This document shows, piece after piece, positions 35,690 to 44,060 of a stretch of 64,000 nt of DNA; positions within the stretch are counted from its first letter, which is position 1, and each line of letters opens with the position of its first letter. The position numbers and the translations under genes are program-made. The DNA comes from Aromatoleum aromaticum EbN1. Its GTDB lineage: Bacteria > Pseudomonadota > Gammaproteobacteria > Burkholderiales > Rhodocyclaceae. The DNA is taken from NCBI RefSeq assembly GCF_000025965.1, contig NC_006513.1, positions 2,666,001-2,730,000 on the forward strand, read 5' to 3'. The notes beneath the pieces were generated by a model. That model had not been told where the DNA came from. It did no database searches and saw only the letters and a list, made by a program, of their open reading frames with translations.

Positions 35690-36385
35690 ATGCGAATCAG
35701 CATCTACCGCTTCAACCCCGAAACCGACGCGAAGCCGCGCATGCAGGACTACGACATCACGCCGGAGGCAGGGGACAAGAAGCTGCTCGATGCGCTGATG
35801 CGGCTCAAGACGATCGACGACAGCCTGTCGTTCCGGCGTTCGTGCCGTGAAGGCGTGTGTGGTTCGGACGCGATGAACATCAACGGGCGCAACGGCCTGG
35901 CGTGCGTGACGTCGCTGGCCGGATTGAAGGAGCCGGTGGTGCTGCGCCCGCTGCCCGGTTTTCCGGTGATTCGCGACCTGATCGTCGATATGACGCAGTT
36001 CTTCGCGCACTACCACGCGATCAAACCGTACCTGATCAACGACGAGGTGGCGCCCGAGCGCGAGCGCCTGCAGACGCCTGAAGAGCGCGACCGTCTGAAC
36101 GGGCTCTACGAATGCATCCTGTGCGCCTGCTGCAGCGCGTTCTGTCCGTCGTACTGGTGGAACCCGGACAAGTTCATCGGCCCCGCAGGACTGCTGCAGG
36201 CTTACCGCTTCATCTCCGACAGCCGCGACACGGCGACCGCCGAGCGGCTGGCCTATCTGGACGATGTTTACCGCCTGTACCGCTGCCGCACGATCATGAA
36301 TTGCACCGAAGTCTGCCCGAAAGGCCTCCGCCCGTCGCACGCGATCGAGCGCATCCGGCTCGCGCTGGTGCGCGAATCGTCCTGA
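35690..36385 (+). CDS. sdhB: succinate dehydrogenase iron-sulfur subunit
   Basis: A 231-residue subunit carrying all three clusters: [2Fe-2S] in SCREGVCGSDAMNINGRNGL, [4Fe-4S] in CILCACCSAFCPSYWWN and [3Fe-4S] in CRTIMNCTEVCPKGL. I chose the ATG at 35690 because GAGGAGGAAAAC precedes it; an ATG at 35663 overlaps the sdhD stop. The flavoprotein gene sdhA is missing between sdhD and sdhB, so this set needs an SdhA from elsewhere or is a second, partial copy. Confidence 0.93.
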   Translation: MRISIYRFNPETDAKPRMQDYDITPEAGDKKLLDALMRLKTIDDSLSFRRSCREGVCGSDAMNINGRNGLACVTSLAGLKEPVVLRPLPGFPVIRDLIVDMTQFFAHYHAIKPYLINDEVAPERERLQTPEERDRLNGLYECILCACCSAFCPSYWWNPDKFIGPAGLLQAYRFISDSRDTATAERLAYLDDVYRLYRCRTIMNCTEVCPKGLRPSHAIERIRLALVRESS

Positions 36386-36418
36386 ACCGACGCCCGTTCG
36401 TCGCTGTTTCGCAGGAGC

Positions 36419-37168
36419 ATGATGAGTCACGCACCGCCGCTGGCCATGCCACACTCGACATCCCTGCCGGAAGAGGCTCGTGCTGTGGCGGACCGGATGG
36501 CCGGGCTGGAGCTGTTTTCGACCTTGGGTTCGAGCGATCTCGCGTGCTTGGCCCGGGGCGCCCGCCATCGTCACCTCGGCCCGGGGAAGCCGCTGTGGCG
36601 CGCCGGAGAGCGCGCCGCGCACTTCGCCGTTATCGAATCCGGGATCATCGAGATCCGGCAGACGACGCTGACCGGGGACGGTGTGGTTGTCGGCCTGTTC
36701 CGTACGGGCGAGGCCGTCGGGCTCGCCGCGGTGCTCGAACACGGACTGTTTCCCGCCGACGCGATCGCGATCGGTGGCGCGGTCGATGTCCTGTCGATCC
36801 GCGCCGACGCGCTGCAGGAGGCTCTCGAGACGTCGGTCACCGTCGGCTTCGCCATCAACCGGGCGCTGCTCCAGCATACGGCCGCGTTGCGCGCGAAGAT
36901 CGACATCGTCAGCGCGGGCTCGGTGCCGCGGCGCCTGGCGGCATTGATGATCTACCTCATCGAGCGCTTCGGCCGGCCGACGGGCGCGGAGGCAGTCGTG
37001 GTCGAAGTGAATCTGAGCCGCGAGGAAATCAGCCAGCTCGTGAGCGCGCGGGCCGAGACCGTCATCCGCATTCTCAGCCGGTGGCAGAAAGCGGGCTGGC
37101 TGACGAGCCGGCCGGGGGGCATGGAGATCACGCGTGCCGACATGCTGCGGCGGATCCTCGACACCTGA
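36419..37168 (+). CDS. Crp/Fnr-family transcriptional regulator
   Basis: A 249-residue regulator: cyclic-nucleotide-like β-barrel (about 30-140), long dimer helix (SVTVGFAINRALLQHTAALR) and C-terminal winged helix with LSREEISQLVSARAETVIRI as recognition region. It lacks the N-terminal Cys cluster of true FNR, so it may sense NO, heme or another ligand (Dnr/NnrR-like). It sits downstream of the hemerythrin-sdh genes; the palindrome at 39463 is a possible target. Confidence 0.85.
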   Translation: MMSHAPPLAMPHSTSLPEEARAVADRMAGLELFSTLGSSDLACLARGARHRHLGPGKPLWRAGERAAHFAVIESGIIEIRQTTLTGDGVVVGLFRTGEAVGLAAVLEHGLFPADAIAIGGAVDVLSIRADALQEALETSVTVGFAINRALLQHTAALRAKIDIVSAGSVPRRLAALMIYLIERFGRPTGAEAVVVEVNLSREEISQLVSARAETVIRILSRWQKAGWLTSRPGGMEITRADMLRRILDT

Positions 37169-37215
37169 CGGATCGTCGACACCTATCAATGCTGCAACCA
37201 GATACCGTTCGGGCT

Positions 37216-37254
37216 GAGCCTGTCGAAGCCCTGCGACCGCCCTTCGACGAGCTC
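37216..37254. repeat. REP-like imperfect inverted repeat
   Basis: GAGCCTGTCGAAG (37216-37228) and CTTCGACGAGCTC (37242-37254) pair at 11 of 13 positions. The motif resembles the dispersed TTCGACAGGCTCAG-type repeats found between genes in many proteobacteria. It may serve as the end structure for the Crp/Fnr gene. Confidence 0.65.
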
Positions 37255-37321
37255 TCAAGAAACAGTAATTTTCGCATCTTGATTCAATGGGTTAAAAATG
37301 TGCAGCGAGGAACGATCGGCA

Positions 37322-38701
37322 TTATGGTTGAGCGGGAACAGCCTGCGGCGAGAGGGTCAGGCCGAGCTCCTGGGCGCGCTTCTGCAGTGCTTTGATGGCG
37401 CGTTCGCGGTAGCGCGCTTCGTGCCTGGCCTGATCCTCCTTGACGTAGCTGGCCTGCCCGCTGAGCATCGCATGGACAATACGCGCGAGCTTATGCGCCA
37501 CGGCGGTAATGGCCTTGGGCGAGCCCATGCGCAGGGCAAGCTTTCGGTAATAGGCCCCCATGGCGCAGCGCGAGCGCGACAAGCCCAGCGCGGCGAGTTT
37601 CAACGCCCGCGCGACACGGTTGGGGATTCGTTTGCTGGCGCCGGAGAGCTTCTTGTTGCCAGAAATCCGCGTGCCGGGGCACAGTCCCAGCCACGAGCAG
37701 AAATGCTTTGCCGTGGCGAAGCGGGTGAGCGAGCTCCCCAACTCCGAGAGGATCTTCAGGGCGGTGCCCACGTCGATGCCGGGCACTTCGGTCAAATCCA
37801 CGCCGCACCAGTTCATCAGTGCCCGCCGTCCGTCGAAGGCCAGCGTGTTCTTGCGACGTCCCTTGTTCGCGTTCGCCTCCGGCCTCTTGTCGAAGACGCG
37901 CATCGCCTCAAGCCGCCCCTCGATCTCGGCGTCCAGCCGCGCAATCTGCTCGCTGGCAAAGTCATAGGCCTTGAGCTCGTGGGCAAGACTGAACAGATGC
38001 TCGCGGCTCCAACGCCCTTCGAGCGCCTTGGCAATCTGCTCGGTGCTGGCATGTACCCGGTAGTTCCTCAACTGCGCGAGGGCCATGCGGTCGCGCTCGC
38101 CGGCAACGATGGCGCGGATGATGTTCATGCCCGTCTCGCCGGTGATGTCGGTAATCACGTTGGTGAGTTGCACATTCATCTGGGTGAGCGCCTTTTGCAT
38201 GCGCTGGGTATGCCGGGCGCGCTCATCGATGGTGATGTCGCGCAGCCGCGACATCTCGCGCAGCGCGCAAACCTGCTCATCCGGCCGATGCGCCTGACTC
38301 AGCAGTCCGAAGCTGTGCAGTTGTTGCAACCACTGGCAATCAAGCACGTCGGATTTGCGCGCCTTGACGTGGCGTACGCTTTTGGCATCGACCAGCCACA
38401 CCTCAAAGCCACGCGCTTGCAGAAGCTCGTACAGCGCTATCCAATACACCCCCGTCGATTCGAGCGCGACGGTATCGATGCGGCACGCGCAAAGCCAATT
38501 GGCAACCGCGACCAGGTCTTCGGTGTGCGGTCCGAATTCGCGCACCGCGGGCTCGCCTTTGCCTACCCGATCAGGCGGCACCGCCACATAGTGGCTTGCC
38601 CCGCCGATGTCGATGCCGGCAGCGTTGGGATGCTTGATGCTCAACGGCTCGACCGGTGTGCCGTCAACTCCGCGTCGGGTCGGACCAACTCGTTGCGCCA
38701 T
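37322..38701 (-). CDS. IS110-family transposase
   Basis: A 459-residue RuvC-like DEDD transposase: D31 in AAGIDIGGASHYVAVP, E81 in VALESTGVYWIALYE, D118/D121 in ARKSDVLDCQWLQQL. The C-terminal transposase_20 region has the VPGIDVGTALKILSELG helix-hairpin and the conserved Ser area of SWLGLCPGTRISGNKKLSG. AAGGAGAGAAC precedes the ATG at 38701. The gene looks intact. IS110 elements have no terminal inverted repeats and use a structured bridge RNA; long non-coding stretches flank the gene (38702-39030 and 37169-37321). Confidence 0.92.
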   Translation of the reverse strand: MAQRVGPTRRGVDGTPVEPLSIKHPNAAGIDIGGASHYVAVPPDRVGKGEPAVREFGPHTEDLVAVANWLCACRIDTVALESTGVYWIALYELLQARGFEVWLVDAKSVRHVKARKSDVLDCQWLQQLHSFGLLSQAHRPDEQVCALREMSRLRDITIDERARHTQRMQKALTQMNVQLTNVITDITGETGMNIIRAIVAGERDRMALAQLRNYRVHASTEQIAKALEGRWSREHLFSLAHELKAYDFASEQIARLDAEIEGRLEAMRVFDKRPEANANKGRRKNTLAFDGRRALMNWCGVDLTEVPGIDVGTALKILSELGSSLTRFATAKHFCSWLGLCPGTRISGNKKLSGASKRIPNRVARALKLAALGLSRSRCAMGAYYRKLALRMGSPKAITAVAHKLARIVHAMLSGQASYVKEDQARHEARYRERAIKALQKRAQELGLTLSPQAVPAQP

Positions 38702-39030
38702 GTTCTCTCCTTGAGTCAAGGTCGCTCGCGGACGTGGGCATGTCGATACGCTCAATCTCTCAATCGGGATGTCGGACAGACCCGCCGGTGGCCAGCACCA
38801 ACGCGCCAGGGGACTCACCATACTCGCCGACGATGCCTCAACCATACTCAGAGGACGGGCTCCAGGGCACCAGTGCTCAGTCGGTCTTTGTCCACAAGCA
38901 ACTCCCCGAACACTACCACCGCCCTGTTTCTTGCCAACGCCTTTCGACCATCGGGCGAATATCCCACTCAGGGCGAACGGGTCGTATTCGGTTGCCGATT
39001 TGATAGCGGCAATCCACTGCGCCGCGCCGG
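38702..39030 (-). other. non-coding flank of the IS110 element, candidate bridge-RNA region
   Basis: 329 bp between the transposase start and fdxA contain no gene. In IS110-group elements the long non-coding end upstream of the transposase encodes the bridge RNA that guides target and donor recognition. No element boundaries or RNA loops were resolved by eye, so this is an inference from position. Confidence 0.45.
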
Positions 39031-39354
39031 TCAGCGTTCAAGGAACTTCAGCTTGTCCTTCACCGTCGCCCACATTCCCGCGTCCTCCGGCGCGGGCTTG
39101 ACTTCGACGATCGGCTTCCACTCCTTCGCCAGTTCTTCGTTCAGCGCGATGAACTGCCGCTGGTCGTCCGGCACGTCGTCGTCGGCATAGATCGCGTCCA
39201 CGGGGCATTCGGCAACGCACAGCGTGCAGTCGATGCATTCTTCCGGGTCGATGACGAGGAAATTGGGGCCTTCGCGGAAAGCGTCGGTCGGGCAGACGTC
39301 GACGCAATCGGTGTGTTTGCACTTGATGCACGCTTCGGTGACCACGTAAGTCAT
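39031..39354 (-). CDS. fdxA: seven-iron ferredoxin
   Basis: A 107-residue 3Fe-4S/4Fe-4S ferredoxin: CIKCKHTDCVDVCPTDAF and CIDCTLCVAECPVDAIY, followed by the extended C-terminus (LNEELAKEW...PAPEDA) typical of FdxA. GAGAGGAG precedes the ATG at 39354. It is a plausible electron carrier for the KorCAB enzyme, encoded on the opposite strand beyond a hemerythrin gene. Confidence 0.95.
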   Translation of the reverse strand: MTYVVTEACIKCKHTDCVDVCPTDAFREGPNFLVIDPEECIDCTLCVAECPVDAIYADDDVPDDQRQFIALNEELAKEWKPIVEVKPAPEDAGMWATVKDKLKFLER

Positions 39355-39462
39355 GATTTTTCTCCTCTCGCTGGGGGCCGGCGCGCCGCACTGCACGCGT
39401 GTGGCCGAAAGATGCCGAGGATTCGGCGCAGGCGCAGAGTAGGGCAGGGCAGCATTTGGCTG

Positions 39463-39478
39463 AATGACAAAAGTCATT
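39463..39478. promoter_or_regulatory. FNR/Dnr-like palindrome AATGAC-N4-GTCATT
   Basis: A perfect palindrome with a four-base spacer lies in the divergent promoter region of fdxA and the hemerythrin gene. The spacing fits Crp/Fnr-family operators (TTGAT-N4-ATCAA, TTGAC-N4-GTCAA), with an altered half-site. Confidence 0.55.
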
Positions 39479-39584
39479 TGCGCGGCCCGCATGCGTGCTT
39501 AGCATGGAATCGTGCAATGGAGTCCCGTCCCCGGCAGTGAGGGCAGGCGGGATGTCGAGAGCGAATCCAACCCCGGAGACTGTC

Positions 39585-40175
39585 ATGCCCGCACACATCA
39601 CGAAGTGGAAAACCGAGCACGCGAATTACCGCAAGCTGCTCGACCTCCTCGAAACCCGGACCGAACTGTTCGCCCGCGGTGAGCAGCCGGATTACGAACT
39701 CATGTCGGACGTCGTCTACTACCTCACCCAGTACCCCGACCGCTTCCATCACCCGCGCGAGGACGTCGCGTTCGGGACGCTCCTTGCCTACGATCCGTCC
39801 GCGCGGGATGTCGTTGACGAACTGGCCGGCCAGCACAGGCAAATCGAGGCAAGTGGCGCGACCCTGGCTGCGGATCTGGCTGCGGCGGCTGCCGGAACGA
39901 TGATGTCGCGCGCAACGATCATCGACGACGTGTGCCGCTACGTCGCGTTTCTGCGCGACCACATGGACAAGGAGGAGCGCGAGATCTTCCCCCGGCTCGG
40001 CGCTGCGTTGCAAAAGAAAGACTGGTTCCTCGTCGATTCGGCAATCCATCTCAGCGCCGATCCGCTCTTCGGCGACACCGTGCAGGCGCGTTTCAGGGGA
40101 ATCCAGCGGCAGATCGCTGACCAGGCGGGCTGCGGGTGCGCCGACCTCACCGAGAAGGCGTGCTGCCTCGAATGA
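39585..40175 (+). CDS. hemerythrin-domain (HHE) protein
   Basis: A 196-residue paralogue of the protein at 34345. Ligand-bearing segments: KWKTEHANYRKLLDLLE, RFHHPREDVAFGTLL, LAGQHRQIEASG and RDHMDKEEREIFPRLG. It ends with a Cys-rich tail (AGCGCADLTEKACCLE), like the NCGCG end of its paralogue. GGAG precedes the ATG at 39585. Divergent from fdxA and behind a Crp/Fnr-like palindrome, it may respond to NO or oxygen. Confidence 0.87.
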   Translation: MPAHITKWKTEHANYRKLLDLLETRTELFARGEQPDYELMSDVVYYLTQYPDRFHHPREDVAFGTLLAYDPSARDVVDELAGQHRQIEASGATLAADLAAAAAGTMMSRATIIDDVCRYVAFLRDHMDKEEREIFPRLGAALQKKDWFLVDSAIHLSADPLFGDTVQARFRGIQRQIADQAGCGCADLTEKACCLE

Positions 40176-40265
40176 AACTGCGACTCCGCCCGTCGACGGG
40201 ACGGCGGACGGAGGTCGTAAGGGTTCGAGCACGAAATGAACAAAATGAACAGCTTCTTGTATAAC

Positions 40266-40287
40266 AACATGCACCATAGTGCGCGTT
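40266..40287. promoter_or_regulatory. interrupted palindrome upstream of korC
   Basis: AAC-AT-GCAC-CATA-GTGC-GC-GTT forms a dyad 140 bp before the korC start. TATACT at about 40295 could be a -10 box right beside it, which would place the dyad at an operator position. TGCA/GTGC-containing operators are known for BzdR/BoxR regulators of benzoate genes; a link is only a guess. Confidence 0.4.
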
Positions 40288-40428
40288 CTGAATTATACTG
40301 CTCAACAATCACTGGCAGAGGCGGTCTCGCCGCCTCGCTGCGCCTCCACCGCCGCGGCGACCGGTGAGAAGAAGGAACTCCCGCACTCCCGGCGGGCGTC
40401 CGCAATTTTTCGGACAGGAAGGACAGAC

Positions 40429-42216
40429 TTGAAACCGACCGACATCAGCGCGCCCGACTACCTGCACAAGGTCGTCGACTGCCAGTGGGCCTGTCCGGCC
40501 CATACCCCCGTCCCCGAATACATTCGCCAGATCGCGGCGGGCGATTTCGCCGCCGCGTACATGCTCAACTGGCGCTCGAACGTGTTCCCCGGCATTCTCG
40601 GCCGTGTCTGCGACCGCCCCTGTGAGCCGGCGTGCCGGCGCGGGCGCGTCGACAAGGAACCGGTCGCGATCTGCCGCCTGAAGCGCGTCGCCGCCGATTT
40701 CAAGGAAGACATCCACGAGCTGCTGCCGAAAGCGCCGAGCGTGAAGAACGGCAAGCGCATCGCCTGTGTCGGCGCCGGCCCCGCTTCGCTGACGGTCGCG
40801 CGCGATCTGGCAGTGCTCGGCTACCAGGTCACCGTGTTCGACAGCGGCAAGTCGGCCGGCGGCATGATGCGCAGCCAGATCCCGAAATTCCGCCTGCCCG
40901 ACAGCGTCATCGACGAGGAGTGCGGCTATGTCGCGGGTCTCGACGTCGAGTTGCGCCAGGGTGAGTGGATCGGCAGTCTGCGCGACCTGCTCGCCGACAA
41001 CTGGGATGCCGTGTTCGTCGGCACCGGCGCGCCGCGCGGCCGCGACGCCGCTCTCCCCGGGCGCCAGGAAGCTGCGGCGAACATCCACGTCGGCATCGAC
41101 TGGCTCGCCAACGTCGCGTTCGGCCACGTGACGAAGATCGCCCGGCGCGTCATCGTGCTGGGCGGCGGCAACACCGCGATGGACTGCTGCCGTTCGGCGC
41201 GGCGCCTCGGCGGCGAGGAAGTGCATGTCGTCGTCCGAAGCGGCTTCGACGAGATGAAAGCCTCGCCGTGGGAGAAGGAGGACGCGATCCACGAAGGCAT
41301 CCCGATCCACAACTACCTTGTGCAGAAGGAATTCACGCACGACAACGGGCGCCTGACCGGAGTGCTGTTCGAGAAGGTGCAGGCCGAATACGACGCCGAC
41401 GGACGCCGTTCGCTGGTGCCGACCGGCGAGCCCGACGTGCATATGGAATGCGACGAAGTGCTGCTCGCGATCGGTCAGGAAAACGCCTTCACGTGGATCG
41501 AGCGCGACATCGGCGTCGAATTCGACCGCTGGGGCATGCCGGTCCTCGACGAGCGCACGCTGCAGTCGACGCTGCCGCGCGTGTTCTTCGGCGGCGATGC
41601 GGCGCTCGGACCCAAGAACATCATCACCGCGGTCGCGCAGGGCCATGACGCTGCGATCTCGATCGATCTCTTCTGCCGCAACGAGCCGCTGACGAAGCGC
41701 CCCGGGCCGCTCGTCAACCTCGTCAGCCAGAAAATGGGCATCCACGAGTGGAGCTACGACAACCACGTGTCCGAGGAAGCGCGGCGCAAAGTGCCGGTGA
41801 AGACGCTCGAGGAGGCGTTGAAGGACATCAAGCTCGAATTCGAACTCGGCTACGACCTCAAGCTCGCGTGCGGCGAGACCGAGCGCTGCCTCAACTGCGA
41901 CGTCGCGACGGTGTTCACGCCGAAGCTGTGCATCGAGTGCGACGCCTGTGTCGACATCTGCCCGACCGAATGCATCACGTTCACTGCCGACGGCGAAGAG
42001 GAAGAGCTGCGCGCACGGCTCAAGGTGCCGGCGAAGAACCTCGAGCAGTCGCTGTATCTCGCCGAAGGGCTCAAGACCGGGCGGGTGATGGTCAAGGACG
42101 AGAACGTCTGCCTGCACTGCGGCATGTGCGCCGAGCGCTGCCCGACCGGGGCGTGGGACATGCAGAAATTCACTATCGACGTAGCACAAGCCGGAGCGGA
42201 GGCGCCCAGGTCATGA
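40429..42216 (+). CDS. korC: 2-oxoglutarate:NADP+ oxidoreductase, FAD/NADP and Fe-S subunit
   Basis: A 595-residue GltD-like flavoprotein. Order: N-terminal Cys region (CQWACPAHTPVPEYIRQI, CDRPCEPACRRGRVDKEP), FAD motif GAGPASLTVARDLAVLG, NAD(P) motif LGGGNTAMDCCRSARRLGG, then a C-terminal two-cluster ferredoxin domain (CIECDACVDICPTECITF, CLHCGMCAERCPTGAWDM). The TTG start at 40429 has AGGAAGGA before it; the open frame upstream is not family-like. In Azoarcus evansii the third Kor subunit lets the enzyme reduce NADP+. The stop overlaps korA by four bases. Confidence 0.9.
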   Translation: MKPTDISAPDYLHKVVDCQWACPAHTPVPEYIRQIAAGDFAAAYMLNWRSNVFPGILGRVCDRPCEPACRRGRVDKEPVAICRLKRVAADFKEDIHELLPKAPSVKNGKRIACVGAGPASLTVARDLAVLGYQVTVFDSGKSAGGMMRSQIPKFRLPDSVIDEECGYVAGLDVELRQGEWIGSLRDLLADNWDAVFVGTGAPRGRDAALPGRQEAAANIHVGIDWLANVAFGHVTKIARRVIVLGGGNTAMDCCRSARRLGGEEVHVVVRSGFDEMKASPWEKEDAIHEGIPIHNYLVQKEFTHDNGRLTGVLFEKVQAEYDADGRRSLVPTGEPDVHMECDEVLLAIGQENAFTWIERDIGVEFDRWGMPVLDERTLQSTLPRVFFGGDAALGPKNIITAVAQGHDAAISIDLFCRNEPLTKRPGPLVNLVSQKMGIHEWSYDNHVSEEARRKVPVKTLEEALKDIKLEFELGYDLKLACGETERCLNCDVATVFTPKLCIECDACVDICPTECITFTADGEEEELRARLKVPAKNLEQSLYLAEGLKTGRVMVKDENVCLHCGMCAERCPTGAWDMQKFTIDVAQAGAEAPRS

Positions 42217-44060
42217 AAAGCGCACAATCGATCGCAAGCATCAACGACTTCGTCATCAAGTTCGCGAACGTCAACGGCTCGGGCTCGGCCTCGGCCAACG
42301 AACTGTTCGCGCGCGCAATCATGCGCATGGGCGTGCCGGTCGCGCCGCGCAACATCTTCCCGTCGAACATCCAGGGGTTGCCGACCTGGTACGAGGTGCG
42401 CGTGTCCGAAGCGGGCTGGCTCGGCGCGCGGGGCGGCTGCGACATGATAGTCGCGATGAACCCGCAGACCTGGGACCGCGACGTCGCGAGCGTCGATGCC
42501 GGCGGTTACCTCTTCTACGACTCGACGAAGCCGCTTCCCGCCTCGAAGTTCCGCGACGACATCACCGTGCTCGGCGTGCCGCTGACGGCGATGTGCAACC
42601 GCGAATACACCGATCCGCGCCAGCGCCAGCTGTTCAAGAACGTCATGTACGTCGGCGCATTGGTCGCGCTGCTCGATATGGAGTTCGCCGTCGTCGAAAA
42701 ACTGATCGTCGATCGCTATCGCGGCAAGGACGCGCTGATCCAGGCCAACGTGCATGCGCTGCGCCTCGGCTACGACTATGTGCGAGCGCATCTGCCGTGC
42801 CCGATCGGCCTCACCGTCAAGCGCGCCGACGCCGTGGGTGATCGCATCTTCATCGACGGCAACAGCGCGTGCGGCCTGGGCGCGGTGTATGGCGGAGCGA
42901 CGGTCGCCGGCTGGTACCCGATCACGCCGTCGACGTCGGTCATCGAAGCTTTCACGAGCTACTGCCGCAAGTACCGCACCGACCCCGACAGCGGCCACGC
43001 GCGCTACGCGGCAGTGCAGGCCGAAGACGAGCTCGCGTCGATCGGCATGGTCATCGGCGCGGCGTGGAACGGCGCGCGCGCTTTCACCGCGACCTCCGGC
43101 CCCGGCATCTCGCTGATGCAGGAATTCTTCGGCCTCGCATATTTCGCCGAGATTCCGGCGGTGATCTTCGACGTGCAGCGCGGCAGCCCCTCGACCGGCA
43201 TGCCGACGAAGACGCAGCAGTCGGATCTCCTCGCCTGCGCGTACGCGTCGCACGGCGACACCCGGCACGTCGTGCTGTTCCCGGAAAACCCGTACGAATG
43301 CTTCACGTTCGGCGCGCTCGCGTTCGATCTCGCCGACCGCCTGCAGACGCCGGTGTTCGTGCTGTCCGACCTCGACATGGGCATGAACGAATCGCTGTGC
43401 AAGCCGTTCGACTGGGACGACAGCCGCCGCTACGACCGCGGCAAGCTGATGACCTACGACGAGCTCGAAGCCGGCAAGGACTTCGGCCGCTATCTCGACG
43501 TCGATGGCGACGGTATTCCGTACCGCACGATTCCGGGCACGCATCCGACGAAAGGCGCGTTCTTCACGCGCGGCACGACGCGCAATCCCTATGCGAAGTA
43601 CAGCGAGTCGGGCGCGGACTACGTCTACAACATGGAGCGGCTGCGGCGAAAATTCGACACCGCGAAAAATCTCGTGCCGGCACCGGTGCTGCACGCCGCA
43701 TCGCAGCCGACGGCTTTCGGCGTGATCCACTTCGGCTCGACGAGCCCCGCGATGGCCGAGGCCAGCGCACTGCTCGAAGCCGACGGCATCCATGTCGACA
43801 CCTTGCGCGTATGCGGCTTCCCGTTCTGCGACGAGATCATGCAGTTCATCGCCGAGCACGAGCAGGTGTTCGTCGTCGAGCAGAACGAGAGCGGGCAGCT
43901 GCGTTCGCTCCTCATCAACGAAGGCGAGATCGATCCGAAGAAGCTCGTGCGCGTGCTGCATTACGACGGCTCGCCGATCACCGCGCGCTTCATCAGCGGC
44001 CGAATCGCCGATGCCCTGTCCGACCGCAAAATCAGCCCGATCCGCAAGGTGGCCTCATGA
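42213..44060 (+). CDS. korA: 2-oxoglutarate oxidoreductase, fused gamma-alpha subunit
   Basis: A 615-residue 2-oxoacid:acceptor oxidoreductase subunit. The N-terminal 190 residues are the gamma domain (GSGSASANELFARAIMRMG), followed by the alpha/pyrimidine-binding domain (DGNSACGLGAVYGGATVAGW, YPITPSTSVIEAF, ATSGPGISLMQEFFGLA). The C-terminal region has VVEQNESGQLRSLL. It decarboxylates 2-oxoglutarate to succinyl-CoA with KorB. Four-base overlaps with both neighbours. Confidence 0.93.
   Translation: MKSAQSIASINDFVIKFANVNGSGSASANELFARAIMRMGVPVAPRNIFPSNIQGLPTWYEVRVSEAGWLGARGGCDMIVAMNPQTWDRDVASVDAGGYLFYDSTKPLPASKFRDDITVLGVPLTAMCNREYTDPRQRQLFKNVMYVGALVALLDMEFAVVEKLIVDRYRGKDALIQANVHALRLGYDYVRAHLPCPIGLTVKRADAVGDRIFIDGNSACGLGAVYGGATVAGWYPITPSTSVIEAFTSYCRKYRTDPDSGHARYAAVQAEDELASIGMVIGAAWNGARAFTATSGPGISLMQEFFGLAYFAEIPAVIFDVQRGSPSTGMPTKTQQSDLLACAYASHGDTRHVVLFPENPYECFTFGALAFDLADRLQTPVFVLSDLDMGMNESLCKPFDWDDSRRYDRGKLMTYDELEAGKDFGRYLDVDGDGIPYRTIPGTHPTKGAFFTRGTTRNPYAKYSESGADYVYNMERLRRKFDTAKNLVPAPVLHAASQPTAFGVIHFGSTSPAMAEASALLEADGIHVDTLRVCGFPFCDEIMQFIAEHEQVFVVEQNESGQLRSLLINEGEIDPKKLVRVLHYDGSPITARFISGRIADALSDRKISPIRKVAS

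Noticed and set aside
37298-39190. 630-codon open frame antisense to the IS110 transposase
   Set aside because: Opposite-strand shadow; the transposase has the DEDD residues and a ribosome site.
41850-43961. 703-codon open frame antisense to korC/korA
   Set aside because: Crosses a real gene junction and has no recognisable motif; GC-driven shadow.
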